Source: Bacteroidota bacterium
Lineage (GTDB): Bacteria; Bacteroidota; Bacteroidia; Chitinophagales; LD1
NCBI GenBank assembly: GCA_018267365.1
Contig: JAFDYQ010000013.1
Coordinates: forward strand, 1-64,000
Length of the DNA stretch: 64,000 bases
Reading direction: 5' to 3'
Shown: positions 26,517 to 34,599 of the stretch, piece by piece
How positions within the stretch are numbered: position 1 is the stretch's first letter
Layout of the letters: every line of letters starts with the position of its first letter
The notes under the pieces: model-generated
Told to the model about the DNA's origin: nothing
The model's input: only the letters and a program-made list of their open reading frames with translations
The model's database searches: none
Made by a program: the position numbers and the translations under genes

Positions 26517-27938
26517 TCAGTGCTTCACCTCACACGGATAGTCAAAGAGGCAGCGGGCCTTGATGTACTCGGCTACAAAGTCCGGCACATACTGCTCCCA
26601 GCCTTCTTCGCCGCTCTTGATCATCTGGATCACATTGTTAGAGAAGATCTGCAGCAGGGCAGGATCATAGCCATTCACATCTATCAGAAAGTGGCAGGCC
26701 TTCAGGTACTCAAAGAGGTGGCGCAGCGAGTCGGAGATGGGATAGTTGGCTAGGGTGATGAGGGGCGCATCTGCCGTAGGCTGGTAGGGATAGACCAGCA
26801 TCTTGGTATTGCGCTGAAATATCTCACCAAAGTAGTGCAGTATCTCGCTCTGCGGATCGGCATAGTGGTCCTCATTGAGCAGCTCCATGAGGTTCATCAC
26901 ACCGATCACCACGCCTATGTTCTTGGGCCGGCAGCGGCGCAGGTAGGCCAGCAGCGTGTCGTGCTTCTGGCAGTTAGATATCATCACGGTGTGGCCCAGG
27001 CTGCAGAGTATATCTGTCCGGTCCAGAAAGTCCTTATCATCAAAGCCTGCATTGGCCTCCAGGTTATTGATCGTGAGCTCGCTCAGCGCCAGCAGCTGGT
27101 CATTCTGACAGTCGGGAAAGCACTCCTTGAAGGTCTGCACACCGGCGTTAAACATGTCCTCACTCACCTTGGTCACCGGGCGGAATCGTCCGCGCAGGCA
27201 GAGGATGTTGCGCTTGTACAGGATGTCCTTGGGTTGATAGACCTCTTTGTCCGGGCCGAAGATCGTACCACTGGTAAAGGCTTTCTTCACCAGCATCAGC
27301 GCCAGCAGGCGGTTATCTACGGAGGCAAAATCAGCACCTGTCAGGCGCAGCATATCTATCTCTGCCTGATCTGTAGTGAGGTTATCCATCAGCGATCCGA
27401 CAAAGGCATCCATATCCTGCGCATACCAGTAGCAGGCATAGATCAGGTTCACACCCAGGCCGCCTATGGTGCGCTGCTGCAGCAGCGCGTCGTTCTCTTT
27501 CAGCCGCACATGCATGATCACCTCATTCACGGGGCCCTGAGGCACCAGCTGAAAGCGCAACCCCATCCAGCAGTGCGGATCGTTATTGCGGTGATAGTTG
27601 ATGGTCGTGCAGGTATCGGCAAAGGCAAAGAAACGGCGGTGCAGGTATTTGTCGTCTGTCAGGCGGTTCTCCACCAGGTCATATTCGTGGGCCAGCATGC
27701 GCTTCACGCGGCTCTCGCTCACGTAGCGGCCTGTGCCCTCCTCGCCATAGATAGAGTCGGAGAAGGTCATATCGTAGGCAGACATCGTCTTGGCTATCGT
27801 ACCCGAGGCACCACCTACCTGAAAGAAGGTCCGCGCCACCTCCTGGCCCGCACCGATCTCGGCAAAGGTGCCGTAGATAGAGTTCTCAAGGTTGATCTTA
27901 AATGCCTTTCGCTTGATAGAGACTACTTCCCGTTCCAT
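26517..27938 (-). CDS. Conserved cytosolic Bacteroidota protein, function unknown
   Basis: 473 residues without signal peptide or membrane segments. The N terminus (KRKAFKINLENSIYGTFAEIGAGQEVARTFFQVGGASGTIAKTMSAYD region) is very characteristic of a family widespread in Bacteroidota and some other phyla. I recall database entries calling it nicotinate-nucleotide adenylyltransferase or TonB-dependent receptor, but the GxFxPxHxxH nucleotidyltransferase motif is absent and it has no beta-barrel features, so neither label is supported. It stands alone. A TATATTTG box lies 35 bases upstream of its start. Confidence 0.6.
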   Translation of the reverse strand: MEREVVSIKRKAFKINLENSIYGTFAEIGAGQEVARTFFQVGGASGTIAKTMSAYDMTFSDSIYGEEGTGRYVSESRVKRMLAHEYDLVENRLTDDKYLHRRFFAFADTCTTINYHRNNDPHCWMGLRFQLVPQGPVNEVIMHVRLKENDALLQQRTIGGLGVNLIYACYWYAQDMDAFVGSLMDNLTTDQAEIDMLRLTGADFASVDNRLLALMLVKKAFTSGTIFGPDKEVYQPKDILYKRNILCLRGRFRPVTKVSEDMFNAGVQTFKECFPDCQNDQLLALSELTINNLEANAGFDDKDFLDRTDILCSLGHTVMISNCQKHDTLLAYLRRCRPKNIGVVIGVMNLMELLNEDHYADPQSEILHYFGEIFQRNTKMLVYPYQPTADAPLITLANYPISDSLRHLFEYLKACHFLIDVNGYDPALLQIFSNNVIQMIKSGEEGWEQYVPDFVAEYIKARCLFDYPCEVKH

Positions 27939-27972
27939 TATTTTCTGCTCCGTGGTTTACTTAATGTATACA

Positions 27973-27980
27973 CAAATATA
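27973..27980 (-). promoter_or_regulatory. Probable -7 box of the conserved cytosolic protein gene
   Basis: Minus-strand TATATTTG fits TAnnTTTG, 34 bases upstream of the ATG. No exact -33 TTTG is seen at the right distance. Confidence 0.45.
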
Positions 27981-28120
27981 CTAACGTAAAACGGGAGTTT
28001 TGGTTTTGATAACGTTAATTAAGATGGCATTTTTGAGGATAATTCCCATCTCCCTTACGGTCTCTTTTTACTATATTTAGATCCGAAAAAACCCCTGGTC
28101 TCATTACCAAATTTGAAGCT

Positions 28121-30463
28121 ATGACCCGATCTCGTCTTCTCCTGATCTGTACCGTTTTATTTGCTTCCCACTTCTCTGCTTCTGCTCAGGACTGGCAGTG
28201 GCTACAGCGTATAGGCCAGCGGCTGGATGCCTCCTCATTGGGTGCCGGAGGTTCTTGGTTTGCCGAGGGGCCTAAAAATCTGGAGCTGGATCGGGAAGGT
28301 AAGCTAATACTAACAGCAGCAGTAGGCCGATACCCGGATACCTGCCACAACCCGCTGTACGGTGGCTGTAGTGTAGACTCCGAAGCTTCGCGTCCATTTA
28401 ATGCTTTGATAGCGCGCTATGACTGCTCAGGCCACAGGCTATGGCGGCAGTATATAGGCTTTATCACCGCAAATACGCAACTATATCAATATTTTCGTGA
28501 TCTCGGTATCACCCCCAATATCTTTCTCAGCAAGGATAAATCTGAGATCGTAATTGTGGATAGGATCGTGGCCAATGATTCGATACATCCGACGCAATAT
28601 AGTATTGGTGACACGCTGATAAATATCCCATATACTTCTGACATAAGGACAAATATCCTAGCCAGGATAGACCTTAATGGTCATCTTAAGTTTTTCAAAG
28701 CCACCGGTACCATGTCGAATGGAATCTTTTGGGGCGATATTTATAACGCTCCTAATTATGTCTTCCCTGCCAGTAATGGGGATATTATAGGCCTCACCGC
28801 TTATACATATGTTGCTAATCTACATCCTTCGATCCCATCATATGTGAAATTGTGGGATGATAGCATTCTTACGACAGTTCCAGCTGTATATCAGGGATTC
28901 CCACGAGAATATCTGACATGTTTGTTTAGAGCAGATTCTGTAGGTCATATGAAATGGGCCACTCCTATAGCTGGATACACTTTAGGTGTACCCAAAATGT
29001 TTATCGATGGGAAGGATAATGTTACGATACAATTTCAATTCGGCCTTTCTTCTCATTTAGATAGTACTGTAATCGGAAATTTAAAGATACAGGATACATC
29101 GGCACTGCATTCGACCAATATGAGTATTTATAGGCCTATCACCCGCGCTGATGGCAATGGCCATTTGCTTCAGACCATAGTGCCAAACAAAGACTATGCA
29201 GGATATCCGCTTGTGATCAACTTAGAATATGCAGATAGGGAGGGCAATAGCTATGTCTTGGTGCAGGGCAGGAGTGAGAGAGATACATTTATGGGAGTGC
29301 GGTTCCATCGCAGTGTATATCCGTATTCTGGTCTGAGTGACTCAGCGGTCAAAGTACTCTTTAAGCTAGACACTAACCTCCATCCGATCTGGCATTTTAC
29401 GACCAATGACTCATCTTCTGTGGATGGATATGCGCTCTCTTCTATCGATTCCATATTTGATCCTGGCTTTGGAGAATGTTTACGAGGTCACTATGGGGAG
29501 GACTGGGATAATCACATTTATGTACCTATAGCTTTAGGTTCGCAAACTTTCTATTGGCAGGGTCGGCATTATACCGCACCTATATCCAATGCTGCTGCTA
29601 ATGTGCCTCATGGAAGGCCGGGCTTCGCAGTCGTAGATAAAACAACGGCTGAAATCGTAAGCTATCATTTGCTGGATAATCAGTTACAACTTCCCCAATC
29701 TATTTATGGCGAGAGAAACTATGCCTTCTCCTATCCGGTAGTGGATGATCTGGGAAATTTTTATTCTGCCAACTTTCTGGAGGGATACCAGATAGCTGGT
29801 CATGATACGATACAGGCATATCATAGCTCAGATGATGTAGATATAGCCCTCTGGAAATGGGGCCTGAGCAACTGCCGCACAGATACCTCTCTGCTCAGTC
29901 CGCGGGGCTATGGAGATAGCCTGCAGGCAGATGGCGTGAGCGCCAGTCAGATCCGGGTGCACTGGATAGACAGCGCCACCTATGAGACCGGCTACCGTAT
30001 CTACCGCAGCCCTGATGGTCAGGCGGGCTGGCAGCTCATAGACTCCGTAGGGCCGGGAGTGACTACCTATGTGAATGGTGGTCTGCCGCAGCAGACGGTC
30101 TACTACTATCGTGTAGCCGCTGTGAATGGCTCTCAGCAGGCAGCGACCTATAGTAATATAGACTCTGGCCAGACATGGCGCAGTACGGGGATAGAAAATG
30201 TACAGAATAATACCATGCTGTCCGTATATCCCAATCCGGCCTCATCACTGCTGAATGTAGAGTGTATAGCAGCGCAGCCCGAAGATGTGCGCCTGGAGAT
30301 ATACGATGCCATGGGCCAGCAGATATATACCATGAGGGTATCCCTAAGCAGCGGATATCAGCAGCAGGCTATAGACGTCAGCCATTTTGCTACAGGTAGC
30401 TACTATGTATCTGTAGCAGGGCAGTATACCTCGGTGCATACTGCTGTCACTATCGTGCGATAA
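28121..30463 (+). CDS. Large T9SS-exported protein with fibronectin-like module
   Basis: 780 residues with a signal peptide (1-22). The first 570 residues hold beta-propeller-like repeats similar to SBBP-type Bacteroidota proteins (repeated Leu-Asp-x-x-Gly strands such as ELDREGKLILTA). A fibronectin III-like module follows at about 605-685 (ASQIRVHWIDSATYETGYRIYRS), then a type A sorting domain from SVYPNPASSLLNVE to the end. It is predicted to be secreted by T9SS and surface-attached or released. The first three quarters are visibly more AT-rich than the fibronectin and sorting modules, hinting at a mosaic origin. Function unknown. Confidence 0.8.
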   Translation: MTRSRLLLICTVLFASHFSASAQDWQWLQRIGQRLDASSLGAGGSWFAEGPKNLELDREGKLILTAAVGRYPDTCHNPLYGGCSVDSEASRPFNALIARYDCSGHRLWRQYIGFITANTQLYQYFRDLGITPNIFLSKDKSEIVIVDRIVANDSIHPTQYSIGDTLINIPYTSDIRTNILARIDLNGHLKFFKATGTMSNGIFWGDIYNAPNYVFPASNGDIIGLTAYTYVANLHPSIPSYVKLWDDSILTTVPAVYQGFPREYLTCLFRADSVGHMKWATPIAGYTLGVPKMFIDGKDNVTIQFQFGLSSHLDSTVIGNLKIQDTSALHSTNMSIYRPITRADGNGHLLQTIVPNKDYAGYPLVINLEYADREGNSYVLVQGRSERDTFMGVRFHRSVYPYSGLSDSAVKVLFKLDTNLHPIWHFTTNDSSSVDGYALSSIDSIFDPGFGECLRGHYGEDWDNHIYVPIALGSQTFYWQGRHYTAPISNAAANVPHGRPGFAVVDKTTAEIVSYHLLDNQLQLPQSIYGERNYAFSYPVVDDLGNFYSANFLEGYQIAGHDTIQAYHSSDDVDIALWKWGLSNCRTDTSLLSPRGYGDSLQADGVSASQIRVHWIDSATYETGYRIYRSPDGQAGWQLIDSVGPGVTTYVNGGLPQQTVYYYRVAAVNGSQQAATYSNIDSGQTWRSTGIENVQNNTMLSVYPNPASSLLNVECIAAQPEDVRLEIYDAMGQQIYTMRVSLSSGYQQQAIDVSHFATGSYYVSVAGQYTSVHTAVTIVR

Positions 30464-30577
30464 TCCTGCATCAAAATTTTTGTCTGATCTCCCGGTTCAA
30501 TATATTTGCCCGTACGTCTGTGGTGGTACACACCTCTACATGCAGCACCGGATAGGAGAGGGGCAGCCCTGTCCTAT

Positions 30578-30651
30578 CTGGGTGTAGCGCAGCCTGGTAG
30601 CGCACTTGCATGGGGTGCAAGAGGTCGCTGGTTCGAGTCCAGTCACCCAGA
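30578..30651 (+). tRNA. tRNA-Pro(GGG)
   Basis: Folds as a standard cloverleaf: acceptor CTGGGTG/CACCCAG, D-stem GCGC/GCGC, anticodon stem CTTGC/GCAAG with loop ATGGGGT (anticodon GGG), T-stem CTGG/CCAG around TTCGAGT, and discriminator A. 74 bases; CCA is not encoded. It lies between converging protein genes. Confidence 0.93.
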
Positions 30652-30697
30652 CACAGCACAGGCCCTCGCCCATGGTGGCGGGGGCTATTTGCTCGCC

Positions 30698-31966
30698 CTA
30701 CTCCAGCACTACCTTGTGCATAGATCGCGCCTGCCTACTACGTATCTCCAGCAGGTAGATGCCCCGATCCGGCGCGCTACATGGTACGACAGCATCAGCC
30801 CTGGCTGCTGTAGTGTAGACCACTCTGCCGCTCATATCAGTGAGGGTCAGCGTACTTTCATCTGTTATGCCGCTGATCTCTATTTGGGAGGTGGCGGGAT
30901 TGGGATAGACATGCAGAGAAGCTTGTACTGCATCGGCTATGCCGTTTGGCCCGAGGGCAGTGCAGTCCGCGCTCACGCTATCTGTGCGGTACACTGTGGT
31001 ACACTGATCGCAAAAGAGGCTGCGGAAGAAGCAGACCGCATGCTGTGTGCGGAATAGGTTGGCCGCCGGGTCGTCATTATATACGCCGTGGCCGCCGCCT
31101 ACCTTCACATTCAGCTCAGAGCATAGCCCAAAGCCCGTCAGCTTCTGATAGATGGCCCGCGATCCCCACATAAAGGGGTAGTTGGCGCAGTTCTGATAGT
31201 TGCCGCTGTCTATGTGCGAGATGATATCCTGGTCTCCGCCAAAGGAGACGATAGGTATGGCCTCTGCCTGCTGCAGAAAGCGGATATCTATGATGCTGCC
31301 CCAGTTGTGAAACAAGCCGCGCAGGCGGAAAGGTGTACGGAGCGCATTGCCGCTGGTATCGATAGTGCCCAGTGTCTGCCGACAGAATGGCACCCGCTGG
31401 TCAAACTCCTGCTGGTCTACAAAGGCGAGATTGACTGTGGCAAAGGAACCGGCACTATTGCCTCCGGCAAAGATCCACGCCGTATCGATGCCATAGTCCT
31501 GCGCATGAGCAGACAGGTAGCGCAGCGAGGCGTGTACATCCTGTATGGCGCGGTATATGGCCTGGTAGGCAGAGGTAGTATCACCGTGGCACTGTGTGGC
31601 AGCGCCCCAGCCCAGGCGGTACTCTACGGTAGCCGCCACAAAGCCCCGCTTGGCAAACTCGATGCAGTCATCGTCCAGGTTGCGCAGATTGCCTCCCAGA
31701 AAGCTGCCGCCATGCACCAGCACGATAAGCGGTCGCCGCGGCAGCGAGTCTATAGCGCGGTCAGGGTAGTGTACATTCAGGATCAGGTTCTGCCACTGGC
31801 CCTGATAGTTGAAGGCCTGACCGTATACGATGCCGGTATCGGATACGATCTGCGCATCGGAGAAATAGGCATCCTGCCGGAAGCGGCCATCCGTAGTGCA
31901 GTATTGTGCGTGCATGGTTCCATAGGTCAGTGTTAGTAGCAGGGACAGGAGTAGCGTTCTGATCAT
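30698..31966 (-). CDS. Secreted alpha/beta-hydrolase (carboxylesterase) with T9SS sorting domain
   Basis: 422 residues: a signal peptide (1-20), an esterase/lipase-type alpha/beta-hydrolase core with oxyanion-hole motif LVHGGSFLGG, nucleophile elbow GGNSAGS and a candidate catalytic His in VGGGHGVYND, then a type A sorting domain (HVYPNPATSQIEI to the C terminus). It probably hydrolyses ester bonds outside the cell after T9SS export. The substrate cannot be inferred. Transcribed away from the carotenoid locus, sharing a 133-base divergent region with it. Confidence 0.8.
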   Translation of the reverse strand: MIRTLLLSLLLTLTYGTMHAQYCTTDGRFRQDAYFSDAQIVSDTGIVYGQAFNYQGQWQNLILNVHYPDRAIDSLPRRPLIVLVHGGSFLGGNLRNLDDDCIEFAKRGFVAATVEYRLGWGAATQCHGDTTSAYQAIYRAIQDVHASLRYLSAHAQDYGIDTAWIFAGGNSAGSFATVNLAFVDQQEFDQRVPFCRQTLGTIDTSGNALRTPFRLRGLFHNWGSIIDIRFLQQAEAIPIVSFGGDQDIISHIDSGNYQNCANYPFMWGSRAIYQKLTGFGLCSELNVKVGGGHGVYNDDPAANLFRTQHAVCFFRSLFCDQCTTVYRTDSVSADCTALGPNGIADAVQASLHVYPNPATSQIEISGITDESTLTLTDMSGRVVYTTAARADAVVPCSAPDRGIYLLEIRSRQARSMHKVVLE

Positions 31967-32099
31967 CTTCTTGTGGTTTTAGGTTAAAATAAGCAACAAG
32001 ACAAGGAGTTGCAAGTCTTTTAGGTCAAGTGGAGCTATCGGTAGTGGGAGGGCAGCCGCCGAACAATAAAGCGGCATGGTTGTTTCATACCTACAGACC

Positions 32100-33161
32100 A
32101 TGCACCTGATCAAAAACCACTGGTATCTAGCCTGCTTTGCTGACGAGCTACAGCCCGGCGGGCACCTCAGCCGTATGATATGCGGCGAAGACATCCTCCT
32201 CTACCGGACAGCCTCCGGGCAGGTAGCAGCACTCGAAAACCGCTGCTGCCACCGCAACGTACAGCTATCACTCGGCTATGTGAAGGGGGAGCATATGACC
32301 TGCGGCTATCACGGCTGGGAGTATGCTACTGACGGCCGCTGCGCCGCTATCCCATCTCTCGGCCCTGATGAAAAGATTCCCCGCGCGGCCTGCGTGCGGC
32401 ACTATCCCGTAGAGGTGCGGCATAGGTGTGTATGGGTCTTCGTAGGTGATCCGCTGCTGGCGTCCTATGAGGAGATACCACCCTTCAAAGAGCTGGATGA
32501 GTGGCCGATGGTGTACAACTACCATGTGATCAAAGCCAATGTAAAGCTGGTCGCAGAGAGCCTTTTTGACTCCCATCATATCAACCATGTACACCGCAAG
32601 AGCATCAAGACGCTGATGGGCAATCTGCACAATGAGAAGCCTGACTACCATCTCACCATCACTGACCGCTCGCTACACGGCTGGTACATGAGGGATAATG
32701 AGGGTAGCATCTTTGAGAAGTTCTACTTCGGCTTTCAGGACAAGGTAGAGGCGCACTTTGGCTTCTGGTGTCCGCATAGCAGCATGCTGGACCTCCGCTT
32801 CCCTGCACACCTGCATATGCCGTCGCGCCGCATGGTCATTTATGAGCATTTCTATCAGGTAGACGAGGATCATGTCATGATGATACAGATCACCACCTGG
32901 CATCGTATCTTCCGCTACAATCCCTGGTTTGCCCGGTGGTTTATGCTGCGCAAAAGCATGCAGATAGTAGAGGAGGATATCGCCTTTCTCGAGAGCAATA
33001 AATACTGGCACGACCGCCGAGGGCTCACAGATATGCTGATACGGCCCGATGAGCTTACCTTTGCCTTCACCCGCCTCTGGAATAAAAATATACCCACGGA
33101 TGCTACACGACCTGATCAGACGAAGGCTGCACCACTACCGCCGGCCACTCAGCTCTTCTGA
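32100..33161 (+). CDS. Rieske non-haem iron oxygenase of the carotenoid locus
   Basis: 353 residues. A Rieske [2Fe-2S] domain is at the N terminus with C49-x-H51 and C68-x2-H71, and a mononuclear iron site follows with D157, H160 and H165 (DxxH, then H five residues on). Such enzymes hydroxylate, demethylate or desaturate ring-like or lipid substrates with O2 and an electron donor. The start is the ATG giving MHLIKNHWYLACF; an ATG 24 bases upstream only adds a non-conserved tail. Its 3' end overlaps the CrtU/CruE-like gene by 62 bases, and the pairing suggests that it acts on a carotenoid ring end. No reductase is adjacent. Confidence 0.8.
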   Translation: MHLIKNHWYLACFADELQPGGHLSRMICGEDILLYRTASGQVAALENRCCHRNVQLSLGYVKGEHMTCGYHGWEYATDGRCAAIPSLGPDEKIPRAACVRHYPVEVRHRCVWVFVGDPLLASYEEIPPFKELDEWPMVYNYHVIKANVKLVAESLFDSHHINHVHRKSIKTLMGNLHNEKPDYHLTITDRSLHGWYMRDNEGSIFEKFYFGFQDKVEAHFGFWCPHSSMLDLRFPAHLHMPSRRMVIYEHFYQVDEDHVMMIQITTWHRIFRYNPWFARWFMLRKSMQIVEEDIAFLESNKYWHDRRGLTDMLIRPDELTFAFTRLWNKNIPTDATRPDQTKAAPLPPATQLF

Positions 33162-34596
33162 CCCTGCGCTGCCCTACACGGTCTCCGTGCCAAGGCGTGT
33201 GGCGGTCATAGGTGCGGGCATAGCCGGCATCAGTACTGCGTGCAATCTGGCAGAACGCGGCTTTGAGGTGCACCTGTATGAGAAGGAGCGCTTCCTGGGT
33301 GGCAAGGTGGGCAGCTGGCAGTTTGAGTCTAACGGTGAAACACTGCGCGCCGAGCATGGCTTTCACGGCTTCTTCCGCCAGTACTTTAATCTGCGCGCCT
33401 TCCTGAAGAAGCTGGGAGCAGACAAGCATCTCATACCGATAGATGACTATATCGTACTCTTTGACAAGGATAAGAAGCAAGGCTTCAAAGACCTGAGCCG
33501 CATACCTGTCATGAATATTCTGGATATGCGCCGCTATGGTGTCTTCTCGTGGAGTACCTTTGTGAGTCCCTTCAGCCTGCCCATGATCGATCTGCTGCGG
33601 TTCGATTTCAAAAGAACCTACCGGAAATATGACAAGGTCAGCTTTTCGGACTTTGCCCGCCGTACCAGGATGAATGATCGGATGAAACTCATCTTTAGTT
33701 CTTTCTCTCGGGCGTTCTTCGCAGAGCCCGAAGACATGTCTATGGCCGAGCTGATCAAGAGCTTCCACTTCTACTTTCTCAGCAACGAAGAGGGCCTGCT
33801 CTATGATGTACTGGACGATGACTTTCAGCATAGCTTCTTGTCATATTGCGAGGACTTCCTGAAAATGCACCAGGCACATATTTATCTCGACACACCCGTC
33901 ATCAGTCTCGCTAAAACGTCCGCAGGCTTCGAGGTAAACGGTACGGCCTATGACTATTGCGTACTCTGTACTGATGTGAAGCACACCAAGCGGCTCATGC
34001 ACTCAGCGCAGGGCTTCGAGCAGTATGCCCCCACGCTCTCTGCACTCACCGGCCTGAAGCAGACCAGCCGATATGCCGTACTGCGGGTCTGGACTGACCG
34101 CTATGAGGCAGATCCGTCACTGCCATTCTTTATCTTTACCGACAGGCTGCGCTGTCTGGACAGTGTCACGCTCTACCACAAGATGGAGAAGGAGTCCGCG
34201 CAGTGGAGCAGGACTCATAGTGGTGGTATCTTTGAGTTGCACTCTTATGCACTCCCAGAGGACCTACGCGATGAGGCAGAGATCAGGGCACAACTGCTGG
34301 AGGAGCTCTACCATTATTTCCCGGAGCTGCGTGGTATGACTATCAGGCATGAGTACATGCAGCACAGAGACGACTTTCCTGCCTTTCACACCGGCCAGTA
34401 TGCTACGCGGCCGGAGATAGTGACAGAGGTGCCCGGCTTCTACCTGGCGGGTGACTGGGTGCGTATGGACAACTGTACCATGCTGATGGAAGCAGCATAT
34501 ACGTCTGGTGCCCTGGCTGCTAACCATATCATGCGCCGGGAGGGACTACGTGAAAACGAACTCATCAGCGTGCCTACACAGGGACTCCTGGCATAA
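33100..34596 (+). CDS. CrtU/CruE-like carotenoid desaturase/methyltransferase
   Basis: 498 residues from the ATG giving MLHDLIRRRLHHY. FAD-binding Rossmann motif GAGIAG at 38-43 and the flanking EKERFLGGKVGSW, followed by EHGFHGFFRQYFN at 85-97. The last phrase is the signature I associate with CrtU/CruE, the enzymes that turn beta-rings into aromatic chi or phi rings by desaturation and methyl migration, and with zeta-carotene desaturases. A C-terminal FAD-contact region is FYLAGDWVRMDNCTMLMEAAYTSG. It overlaps the Rieske gene by 62 bases and is followed in the same frame, after one TAA, by the next desaturase. Aromatic-ring synthesis is inferred; a plain carotenoid desaturase remains possible. 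Confidence 0.65.
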   Translation: MLHDLIRRRLHHYRRPLSSSDPALPYTVSVPRRVAVIGAGIAGISTACNLAERGFEVHLYEKERFLGGKVGSWQFESNGETLRAEHGFHGFFRQYFNLRAFLKKLGADKHLIPIDDYIVLFDKDKKQGFKDLSRIPVMNILDMRRYGVFSWSTFVSPFSLPMIDLLRFDFKRTYRKYDKVSFSDFARRTRMNDRMKLIFSSFSRAFFAEPEDMSMAELIKSFHFYFLSNEEGLLYDVLDDDFQHSFLSYCEDFLKMHQAHIYLDTPVISLAKTSAGFEVNGTAYDYCVLCTDVKHTKRLMHSAQGFEQYAPTLSALTGLKQTSRYAVLRVWTDRYEADPSLPFFIFTDRLRCLDSVTLYHKMEKESAQWSRTHSGGIFELHSYALPEDLRDEAEIRAQLLEELYHYFPELRGMTIRHEYMQHRDDFPAFHTGQYATRPEIVTEVPGFYLAGDWVRMDNCTMLMEAAYTSGALAANHIMRREGLRENELISVPTQGLLA

Positions 34597-34599
34597 ACC

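Noticed and set aside
26835-27989. 384-codon plus-strand frame opposite 26517-27938
   Set aside because: Antisense shadow rich in His/Gln/Val; the minus-strand protein shows strong family character and a promoter box.
30578-30651. Attachment site of an integrated element at the tRNA gene
   Set aside because: No integrase gene and no duplicated tRNA 3' end are seen in the flanking sequence.
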